Source of the DNA: Montifringilla adamsi
Taxonomy: Eukaryota > Chordata > Aves > Passeriformes > Passeridae
DNA length: 64,000 bases
Direction: 5' to 3'
NCBI GenBank assembly: GCA_017590115.1
Contig: JAGGNK010008781.1
Coordinates: 3,515,676 to 3,579,675, forward strand
Shown here: in pieces, positions 45,501-57,500 of the stretch
Numbering within the stretch: the first letter of the stretch is position 1
Layout: the number at the start of each line of letters is the position of its first letter
Position numbers and translations under genes: made by a program
Notes under the pieces: model-generated
The model's database searches: none
What the model was told of the DNA's origin: nothing
The model's input: the letters and a program-made list of their open reading frames with translations, nothing else

Positions 45501-48500
45501 CAACAACCAGAAACCAGTGGGACACAGCTGGAAACAAAGAAACAGTTGCAGAGTGAGAACTATGCTTGGAGGACTGGGAGGAAACCTGCACAGATCCACA
45601 ATAAATGTGGGCTGCTGGCATTTACAAGTGTTTGGAATTATTTGAACATCCAGATTGAGGGAGCACTGGGAAAAGTCAGTATTTACACAGCCAAAACTTA
45701 ACAACAACATGATTTATATTTACAAGAGCAATACAAGCTGCACTATTTCACTATTTTAACTCACAGCTCCCAAGCTGCAACAAGCTGATCTTTAAGATCC
45801 TTCCCAACCCAACCCATTCTATGATTCCTAAGCCCTGCTCAGCTTCCTGAGGATCTCTGTGAAGTGTTGAGGAGTTTGCAGCACTTTACCTGCACGCCTG
45901 GACTCACTGGAACCGGGTACATCATATTTGGTGCAAAACAAACAGGCTGAGTGTACACGGGGGTTGGCTGCTGATGCCCCACCATGGAGGGGCTGGGCTG
46001 AGCTTGAGGACGAGGGGAGGTTGGTGTGGTAGAAGGTTTCGGCTACAAACAGAGGTGAGCAATGGATATGGCAGGGTTAGTTTGTGTATCCTCCAAGGAA
46101 AAGGCTGGTTTATAAAGATCTACTCAAAGGCATTGATAAACAGCATCAAATCACTTACTTGAGCAAAAGATCGAGGGTTGAACTCTTTAGCATTAGGATT
46201 AAGTGTTGATTTTCTAACTTGCCTAAATATAAAGAACAAAAAATTAAGTTGGGCATTATTCTTTTACAGGAGTATCTGCAATTAATAATTTAAGAAACAC
46301 CTCACTTCCACCTGTGAGTCAGATTTCTGAGAAGTCAAACACCTCATGGCATGCAAAAAGCCACTCTCATTGAGGGACTCTTACTACAACTAACCACAAA
46401 AGTTTTCCAGTTGATACCACAGTTCATGTGAGCCAGGAAAACATTGAAATAAGCTTTTAGATGTGAACTAGGCATCAACAGAACCAGAGCTCTGCACTGA
46501 GTCAGGAGATGACTTTCAGGGCAGTCCCTTCCCCTGTGGCTCCTCCTGTGTAACAGCACCTAGAGCCAGGAATGTGTCACCCAGTCATGACTTCTACACA
46601 AGGTCTGCTGTTAATAAAGATGTGCTTATTCCAAAAGGCATGATTACTCACTCAGAAGTATCCTTCTTCTCCTCTTTATCCTCTTTGTCTTGTTTATTTC
46701 CAGGCCCAGATGTCTGTACACCTTGGGAGGTCACCTCAGGCCCTCGCTTTTGCTCAGAGCTGTTACTCATGGAAGGAGAAATACTGGGACTGTTGGGTTT
46801 GCTACTGCCACCACTGGAGTTGGTGTTACTGCCAGCTTCTATGATAGATTCTTTAGGGGTGGATTCTGTCTTTTCTTTAACTACATCTCTTGATTTTTCA
46901 CCTTCTCGGGTTTTGTTTAGCAGCTGATCCACTGCATCTGAAGAGGAACTGGACTGTAACTGAAAAAACCCAAGGGGTATATTCAGTAAATTGATACAAA
47001 ACTCAGGAGAGACCATCTAATGCTGTCACATACACAGAGTAAAACACAGTCCCACAAGCCTCCATCATCTGGAAATGACCTTTTAAAACACTCATTTCCA
47101 TTTCTACTAGGAAAGAAATCCATGGGCACTGAGAGTGTTTAAGCTGGCACTGTGTAAGGAGCTGCTCAGCCACTCAAGTGACCTGTATGTTGATTAAGGA
47201 GTGACAGGAAAGCTTCAGACAACCCTCTGGACTCATCCCCTGAGTGATTTAACAGCACCACTTGAAAAGCTAACCTGATTTAATAAACCCTTATAACCAG
47301 GAAATAAGTAATATTAATTCATCTTCAATTTTCCTCTGCAAAACTCTTCATTTAATTTTGCAACAGCTCCTCCATATGGAGTGTGAGATAATTATTTGTG
47401 CCTAATGATCAAAGAGGTTTCAAGTCCTGTTTTCAGTGTACAGTCAATATTCACATTTATGTGCATTAGGCAATTGTACAAACAAGAGCCAGCATTGATT
47501 TTACAATACCTAACATGAATTCTTACAGATATTTTCATACATTAGGCAAAAGTATAAAGACCTGTTAACATAGGCAGTGTGTTCAATTCATTAAAATAAT
47601 CTGGATGCACATGAGAATGATGACACCATTAACAGAAACAAACTTACCCTAAAGTCATTCTTAAATTTCTTTAAATCATCAATCTGTTTTCTATGCTCTG
47701 AAACAATTGGAGAGACACCTGCCAAATACAAGATCAACATTGTCCAAACATTTCTAATATAAGTTTTATACACATTACTAAGTTTGCAGAAAGATAATGG
47801 TTTTGCAGATATAAAAATAAAATCTAGCACCTTATTTTGGGGTTTTAATTTGGTACAATTCCATGACCTATGTGTATGAGCACACAGAAAGCCTCAGTGA
47901 AAGCAGAGCATTACATAACTGATTTATCTTTAGTTCTGATGCACCACACCAAGGCAGAAGCCCCGAGGTGCAGGGACTGCAGAACTCACTGAACACAAAG
48001 AACATGCAACAAAACCCCCAACCCAGCCTGTGCCAGCATTTCAAAACACAGCAAATGAAGGAGAAACACTGACCAAGGTGAGCTTTATGGCTGGACTCAT
48101 CCTAAAGGTCTCTCCAATGAGAGAATTAATGAATCTGGTTCTCAGTTTAACAACATGAAGAGATTTTTTTTTTTCCTGAGAACTGAATGAACAAACAGCT
48201 CTACAGAGACAAACAAATGTAAGGCATAATAGGAAAAGCACAGTTAGAAAAGCTTTGCTGACCACGATGCTCAGAAGTATTGTGAGCACAGCTCTAAGCA
48301 GAAACATATTCAGTCCAAAGGCAGCTAAAAAGCAGCTCTGTGAGCAGGGGAAAGAAAGAGGGGAGGACAAAAAAAGAAAAAAAACAAGTGAAATCACACC
48401 ATCCACATGAGCATCTTTACACTTGGTGTTGATGGAATGAGTCACAAACAACATTTCAAAGTGCCACTTCACAACTGCATGACCAAATTTCACTGTAGAA

Positions 48501-51500
48501 CACCAGACTGCCTCCAAGCCTTCCTTAAAATGCCAACTAAAGCAGCCAGGAGAGCAGGTTTAGTGTGCACAATTCCTACAACACTGCAGTACATGAAAGC
48601 TTTCGATACAAACCTTTGTTTTCAGGTTTAGAAAAACTAGGAGAAGTCTCACTTGGCTTTATATTCTCCTTGTTTCCAGTTGCAGAATTTTGCCTCTGGT
48701 CCTGAAGCCTTGTATCTTTAGCTGGAAAAGAAATTGCCAAAGTTATTGTCTTATACACAACTCCAACTGACCAAAGAGAAGGCAAGATACAAACAGGGAA
48801 GAGATTTAACCATTTTTAGCTTGAAAAACCTTTTAAGTTACAAATTTCCTGCTACCTAGTTGGTGCCTGGAGAATCACCCTCCCTCATCCTCCTTCCCCA
48901 TCCCACTGCCTAATGAAAAAAAACCCAATTAAACTCATCCCTCTCATCATACACAAAACCTTAACCACACTGAACAAACTATAAACTTAGAGCCAATTAT
49001 TTTCAGCAGTCCAAGCTCTTCATACAGAATGCTACAAAGATTTGAGAGTTCTTAGACATTTGACTGTGCTCCTGAATGGCTTTTTTCCCCATTCCTTCTT
49101 CTGTGTTTGAAACCAGTGGCCTGTGTTTATTTAACTTAAAAAAGGCAAAAACTCACTTTGGTAAAAAAAAATCCTCAATTAAGTCAGACACCTATAAACC
49201 CAAATTCCTTAAGGGCACAAGAAACTCATCACAGATACTTCTCAAAAAGCCTCTCTCCAACCTTAGTTTAAAGCTGGAGAAATGGGAACTCACAGTAAAA
49301 CTAAATGTATCCCAAATTTTCCTATGATTCAGCAAGCAGCTGTGCTCTTGCCTGGGCACATTCCTTGTCAGGAATTAGGAATTAGGAATTTGCAAGGTAG
49401 TGAGGGCCACTTACCTTCATTGGAGGGGGTGACTGCTCTGTTGGATGCAGGGCTGGCAGGTGTAGGAGAGGCAGCTGGAACAGGCATGGCAACAGATTCA
49501 GTGGGAATAGTACCAGGCTGAGGAGAAGGCAGAGCTGGTCCCATGGGAGTGCTGCTCTGCCTTGGAGACCTAGGCCTGTGTGTTTTAGGGGATAATCTCG
49601 GAACTAGAAACAAACAGGAAAAAGCAGTTATAGGATGAGCTTCCCCATCTGCTCAGCAGTTTGTTTTAGTTTTAAAATGGCTACAGACATGCTTTGGAAC
49701 ACTTTGTGAGGTATTATGTAGTAACTGAAAACCTGTTTACCTTTCAGGCACATCTCCTAGTTATTTACAATGCAGCATTTCATAGACAATGGGGTGTTTC
49801 TCTGCAGATTGTCCCCCAAAATTTATCACTGCCCTCTAATCCCACCAAGAATCTGCAAAATGCTTCCCCAAGTCCCCAGTAGTACAACTACAACAGCTCA
49901 CATTAACCCAGTTTCAGGCAGAACACAAAAGGTGGTCAGGTCTCCACACAAAGAGATGTAAAACATTTTTTAAGAGGGCTGAAAAAACACATCCATTTTA
50001 CAGTGTCCTCTTTTGGAGGTTTGCCAGCTGGAAAAAAAACAACACAGCCTATTGAAAAAAAGAGTGCTTTTAGGTATATTTTTGCCCCTGTGTTAAAGCA
50101 GCAAGGAAAGTTGTGCATTCTTTGAACAGTAAATTGTAGCTCCTGCTTCCTGCTCATCCCACTTGTGCTTTTTGTCACATATTAACTCCCAGTGAGTGAG
50201 CAGAAAGTCAGGTAAGTGGTTTAACAGTCCTACTTGCATGTTAATAATATATAAACAGGGAAGGTGAATCACAAATAATGCCACAATAGAAGAGTTTAAG
50301 TTTTTTCCACAAGGCAACAAGCCTATGTGGGTCTAATTTATACCTTCTGTCTGAGAAATGTGTTCCCACTACGCTCCTCTAGAATTCTGCACTGCTAAAA
50401 AATACCCAAAAAGGACCTAAAAAGGACCAAACTGTTGCTCTCTTGCCCTCAAGGAAACACCCAGCTCCTGACAGCCCAGCAGGACATGGCCTCAACTCAA
50501 GAGCTCCAGACTAGACCTGTGGCACAAGACTGAGCTTAAAGTCAAATATTAAAAAAAATATATTAACAGATTAAAAATAAGACACTCACTATAACTGCTC
50601 CTACAGTAGCCAAGAACAACATCACCACTTAAAATCCATGTAAATTTTAAAGGAGAAATACATCCAGCTTAACTTGAGTATCAATTCATCTTGTAACACC
50701 GACCTTCCTCTACCCAAACACCTCCTTCATTTGTAAACCACAATCCAGCCACGCTGCCATAACCAAACTCAGGGATGCAGTGGCAAATCTCTAACTCCTC
50801 CAATAAATCCCCTAAAAATGAATCCTTTCAACAACTAATTCCCACACTTTTCCTTCCTTTCTCTCCACACAGCACCTGACTCTACAGTTAGGACAATACT
50901 GCACCAACTCTCACTCAGCTATCTGGGAACATCCTTCTCCCCACTCCAACCTTAGCCCAGAATTTGATTATTCAGAGCCTGAATTGCCTGGAAAAGGCAG
51001 GATTCTGCTGAGCATTCCCACTCTAAGGATCCCCCTGCAAGCCATCTGCAATAAGCCAAGCTTTACCTACCCCCACTGACAACTGATGACCACGTCCCAC
51101 CTGAAGGGCTGCCTCGTGCCACTGCAGCAGTAGATGCTTCCCCAGGTGCATTATGAGATACAAATTCTAAGCCACTTGAAATTGTACCCCTACCAGTAGA
51201 GACTCTGTGACCTCGAGGGTGCCGTTGAGCCTTTGGAGACATCCGTGGAGGCCCTGAGGAAAAAAAGACAACCCCACACAATAAGTGCTTAAAGTCCACC
51301 ACAGAAAACCCAAATATCTCTTCTTAAAATTGCAATTCGTCTTAAAACTCTCAATAAAGCAGCAATAAAATCAAGCAATTGGCACTGATAGGCTAAAAAG
51401 GCCAAGGCATTGGTTCAGCCAGGCTGCCAACACTCATCACCTCCCCAGGGCAGCTCCTGGGTGTCCAGAGGCTTTATCAGCACTGAAACAGGTGTGCAAG

Positions 51501-54500
51501 GGCTGGATTTAAAACATTCCAATCCAAGCATCCACCACTGCCAAGTCACAAAGGTCAGTGGTGCAGCTTGCTCCTGGATAAGCACAGTTCCAGGCTATCA
51601 AACATTTTTTCCAGAAAATAAAGAATTCCCAGTGCTTTTGTCAGGTGGTCAGTGATCCCAACCATTTATAGTCACCACTGGCTGACCAATGCTCTTGGGG
51701 AATTTCAGCAGAGCATTCTCTGCAGCCAGGCTCAATTGCCTGCAGCAGGTCACAATTCATTTACAAGTCAGCAAAAATTGCAACTAAACAAGGGATTGTT
51801 ATCCCAAGGTTCAAGTCATGCATGTTTAACACCAGAAGCCAAAGTCATAAGTGAATACAGGAATTCTGCACAGCTTGCACAGCTGCCACACCATAGTTAT
51901 GCTCAAATCTAAGCAGCAATACAATTCTTACATCCTACTAAACATTTTCTTTACAGGATTAGACTCAAATGTTGATACTTCAAAAGGAAAAACTGTGTGT
52001 GAACAGAATCTGGCTGATTGCAGCTCATTTTTAACACAGGTCAGTAACAGGGTCAAGTTCAGATAATGGCTTTTAGGTTTCAGAAGAACTTCTAAAATAC
52101 CAAGTACCTTTCCTGGTTACATAAATCTTTAAATGTCAGCTTCTATTTTAACCATGAATCTCAAGTCCACTTCAATGCAAATTTCACACAGGTTAGTATT
52201 TTAAATACACATTTCCCAGGAATAATCTTGCAGCAGTAGGAATTAAACGTTGCAGTAAGCAGCAGTTCACTGCATGCCTGACAAACCAACCACAAATGCT
52301 AAGAAATAATTCAATTTGCAGGTGGATTCTTTGTTCCTTACTCCAGAAAAAACCCACAATAAATGGACAGTAGGCCAGACACATGTGGCTACCCCCCACT
52401 TTTTGGTCAGGAGCATTTCCAGTGTTCCTGCTGAGCCTCAGGGATCATTCCTCTCTCTTCCACGGCTCCAGTGGAGCCAGCTACAGCACCCACTGCAAGT
52501 TTCAGGGAGCTCAGTACAACCACTTTGCATTTTCTAGGCTTGCTACACCGTGTTGTGCAGGGTTTAAACACACTAGAAATAAAAATTATAAACCATGTTC
52601 CTTACAAATTTAGTTGGGATAATTCTGCATACAGCTACCAAAGACTCACAGGTCAGCCTTTCTCTGTGTATTATTGACTACTAGGGAGTTGATTTATAAT
52701 TCTGAATAAAAATTTCCTACAAATTCACCTTTGAAGCAGCTCATCCTACCCCATTGCACATTTCCCTTCTCTGAACACAGCATTTTTATTATCATTATTG
52801 TCATCGGTTGCTTTACAAGAGGTGATTCATTGATTGAGTTATGAGTTTTGTGGAACAACTGTGTTATTGGTATTTTATATAAATTGGCATTTTATATAAA
52901 TTGATAGTCCTAAAAATGCTCCCTAAAGTTATCAGGTCCTGCATGTTGCTGTTGGTTAATTTAAGACACTGAGCAGCGTTTACAAAGCTGAGTTTAATTT
53001 CATACCAAACTCGGGAAATTTCACAGCTTTCTTTTGTTTTTGTAAAGCTCTTCAAATCAAACAAACAGAAGGAAAAAAAAAAAAAAAACAAACCACCAAC
53101 CAAACCAACAAAACAAAAACAAAAGGTTAATAGAAATAGTCTGATAAACTAAAGTTAAACACAAATTATAGGTTAAGTAATGAAGAGGAAAAAAAAAAAA
53201 CCAAACCAACCAAAAAAAAAAAAAATGAAAACAACTCTCGTCAACAACAACTCACGGAGGAGTTAAACAAAGACAAAAAAAACAAAAATAAAATCTAAAA
53301 TAAAAAAATAAAAATAAAAAAAAAAACATGAACAAATCGTGGTATATTTGTACCTTCTGAAGACATGCGTTTAGGCATAGTAGAGACAGGAGCTGGAGAA
53401 CCATGAGCAGAGGGGTGAGACGGGGGCCTGGAGGGCCGCGAGGGGGGCCTGGAGGGCGGCCGTGTAGGGGTGGCTGCCCGAGGTGGAAGAGAGTTGGGAC
53501 CTGACTGGTAGCGAGAAGGTGGGCGAGAGGAAGGAGATGGGCAAGGCGATGGCCAGGCAACACCTGACAGAACAAATGATATGAAGGAAAGTATAAAAAC
53601 TAAAGAAAAAAATTATGGGGTGGGGGGGGGTTGGGGGAAGGGGAAGGGAGGGGAAGGGGAGGGCAACAGAAAAAAAAAAGTAAAATATGACAAAATGATT
53701 TTTTGGGGGTTTTTTTTGTTTTTTTTTTCACGGTTTAACCCTTTGGGGATGGATTGAGGTGGTAATTGAGGAGATAAAGTCTCTGTAGGGTTGGGTTTTG
53801 CCTTGGTTTTGGGGTCAAATTGAACTTGTGAATGTCACAGGCTCCCCAAAGGGTTAATTGGGATCTACAAACACTACTAAGGAACAGACAGTAAAGTTTG
53901 ATCTGTTAGCCTGGCATACCAATGCTCCACAGCACCCAGCACTCCACAAGGTCCTTAACAGCTACCAGAGGTTCTCAAACAGCTGTTCACAAACAGTACT
54001 GACCACACAAACTGCTACTTTCAAACCAAATGATGAGTAAATATCCATCTAGGAGCTGGATCTTTACAAAAACCAGCGGTGTTCAGTGTCTGAATGCTGA
54101 CAATTATGTCTTTATCACTTATCTGAGGTATTAATGGAGGATTTTAATCTAGGATATAGGGCTCATGGTTTCCAAAGCAGAATTAATTGAATTTACAAGC
54201 CATTCTGAATATTTTAGGTCTATGATGTTGATTCAGCAGAGTAACAGGGTGAGAGAAACCACAAATACTACAGACAAATTTCAAGGTTAGCATTGTTTGG
54301 GCAAGGCTCAGTTGTCCATCCTTTACAGAGCTGACTCTGGCTTTAGAAAGGAAGTCTCACTTACCTTTAGATGCTTCTCAGACTTCCAGATAGATCACTT
54401 GAGTATTATACATTTTTCATTTATTCACAGCAATTTATTCTAATAGCACTTTTAAATTCTACAAATAATGCCATGAGAACAGGTCACTGCTGAAACCCAT

Positions 54501-57500
54501 CTCCAGAAATGGTGTTTGGCTTCTGGGACACCAATTGCTGCCATGCAGTGCCTACTGATGCCTGGTTAGAAATATTACCCATGTGTCCAGCAGAAAATAC
54601 TCAAATACCCATTTGGAGGGAAGGCTTTGGATTCCTTTTCTCTAACACTGTTCTTGTTTCTCCCCTCCCATTTTCATAAAGCCAAGCAAGTGGCTTTATT
54701 CTTTTCCAGAAAGGAAGAGAAGCTTCCTCCTGCCACTGCCTTTCAGCAGGTGTCAGCACTGCTGCTCCTCCACCCAGAGCTTTGCAGTGCTGATGCAGTT
54801 TTTCATCTTTAAAACCACACAGTGCACCATCATCTAAGACAAAGGTGATTGAGGAGGAAAATAAATGACATTTCTGCTCTGCAAAGCCACAGACAGAACA
54901 GTGCAATGAGCGTTCCTTTGTGAATTAAGCCCAAATCCAACTCACAACCTCTGTGTTAAATGATGAATGCTAACCTGGTTTATGGAATAAACAAACCAAT
55001 CCCACACCATTTCAACACAAAATGAGGTAATTATCTGCAGTGTTATGAGGTACATTCATTCAGATTTCAGATACTTGCCTCCGTTAACTACTCTCTGATC
55101 TGCTCCAGAGTTAGGGCTGAATTCTGAAGTGTGGGATCCAGACCTTGAGATTGGTGGGCCTGATCCAGACTGGCCCATCCTCGGTGAGTTTTGTCTTCCA
55201 CTTCCCCAGGACAGGACATCTCTGTTCCTCTGTCCAGGTGGAATGTATTTATTTTCTCTGAAACACAGCAAATTTCTATCAGTGTCGAGACCCAACTGAG
55301 AGGCAACAAAAAGCACCCCATTTGCTCTCTTTTTCTCACATCAAGCCAAGGGGAAAAAATCTAAATAGTATCAGATGTTGACCCAACAGTCACCTCATGA
55401 ATTGGCTTTTGATAGTGGCCACACAGTCCACTTTATGAGCCCATAGGCACTGAAGGATTAGCAGTAATGCCTGAAATTCTCCAGGACACACCGAAACCAC
55501 TGCCCCTTCCTGTAATTTGGGACAAATTCACCACCGTGACAGGTCAGAATGGGGAAGTTTGTTTCACTACAGAGATAATACAGGGCCAGGCAGAGGTGTC
55601 CAAGTCAGCCTGAGTGCCAAAACCAGCACAGGATTGTTTACACAAGGCTCCAAACCTAATCAGGCCTGCTGAAAAAGCCCAGTATCAATGAGCAAACTGC
55701 TACAGCACCAAAATACCTCCATAATTTAAATAAAAATACTATTCATAGTGCACTCAAGTACCTAGTGTTCACACCATGTCCTTCTCTTTCATTAGCATTT
55801 CTCTGAACAGCAGTATATTTTTCTTCTTCTGTCCTTTCATCATTTTCCAAGGCAACCCGAGCTTTGTATTGGGCACTTGATTCAATTTCCTCTGCTAATT
55901 GAGTTGCTCTGGCTTCCCGCTTTAAAAACTCTTCTGAATTATCTCTTTCTAATGGCACCCTAAAAAGACAATGGAAAGGAAAAGAATCTCTGAAATGCAT
56001 TCAAAAGCAAAAAGGAGTTACAAAAATCACACAGTGTTAGTTCTAACCCAGTCAGAGGGGAAAAAAAAAAATCTTGCTCCTAAGCCAGTAGACTTGCTGT
56101 CTTTTTTTTTTTTTAATACAAAATTCCTGGACTGGTTTGATATTATGGACAAACTCAGGGTCATTTACCTGCCTAGAGAGCTGAGGACAGGGTGCAGAAC
56201 TTTTCCACAGGATTTGTAAAATCCCCAGTCCCTAAAGCTGTGCAAAGGCTCCAAATTTTAACATGGTTGAGAACATCAGGAATAAAAAGCCTCAGACTGC
56301 TGTTTACACAGGAAGCTACTCCAAGAGCCCAAACTTGAATTTTTTTTAGCTATTTACACATTGCCAGCAGACACAATCCTACTGAAATTAGAGAGTGACA
56401 TCCTTACTCCTTTGATAATTCCAGCCATAGAATTTCAGCTCTCCCAGTTATGAAGAACTGCAGAAAAGATGGATGCAACACTTCAGAGCACAGGACCAGA
56501 AATCCCTGACTCATCTGGGAGTACCAGGACCTCAATCCCATTCTTTCCATGTCTCTCTCTATGGCAGGCAATGGAATATTGCAAAAATCATCCCATAGGA
56601 AAGTCACCAAGTCAAAATTCAATACATGAGCACTCAAACACTGAAAAAACCCAACCAGGGATGGGATCATACCTGGCACCTCCTTCTGCCACCCATTTTT
56701 GGGGTTTACCTGTCCTAATGTTTTAAAAAAACATATTTTCCCTCTGATTTTAAAGTTGCAAAAGTTGTTCCACCAACCTTACTTCAGAATAAGCTACAAA
56801 AAAATACAGAACAGAGCTGAGACTTGGCCCATGCTCTGCTGAGCATTATAGAATCACTGCCCATATTTTGAATACTATAAAGAAGAAAAACAAAGAAAGT
56901 AGGTGGAGATACAAGCCAGGTATAGAATAATACATGCAAAATTGCTCAAGTGTTGGTGGCAGAATGAGGAAAACAAGTGGCTTTGCCAAATTCCAAGCCA
57001 GCACTCAGCTGCACAAGTTTTTCCCCAACTTTTTGGCCAGTCAAAACATTTACTGGCCTTGTCAATGGTAACTGCAAGAATATTCAATAAAACCCTTCAG
57101 CATAAAGCTTTGGCTCAAATGAGATTTACATGAATGCAAACCTGGTCCCAGGCCCCTCTGTTACTAACACAATAAAGGAGAACAGGCAATTATCCTCATT
57201 TATTTAAAGTGAGTGCAAAAAATGAAGGGATGTATGGCAACCTAAAGAGGCAGGGAATAATTTCATGTTTTCTAACAGGCCATTAAAGATGAGAGAAAGG
57301 GGATGGACAGGATGACATTGTTCAGAACCCTGGAGATGATCAATACATTCTCTGGAACACAAACTTGTACCTTGATGCAGTTTGACAAACTCTACCTGCT
57401 ATTGCTTAGCTCTAGGAAGAGAAAACAATCAAACAATCAAATAAACCCTTCAGCTGCACATCTAAGCATTTAATGGAAAATCAGGAAAAGAGCTTCCCAG

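Noticed and set aside
51067..51070. Alternative ATXN2 exon 11 donor GTAAAG four bases downstream
   Set aside because: Using it adds four bases and breaks the frame into exon 12.
53252..53575. 107-codon - strand open frame over ATXN2 exon 10
   Set aside because: It is in a different frame from the conserved Pro/Ser-rich ataxin-2 sequence.
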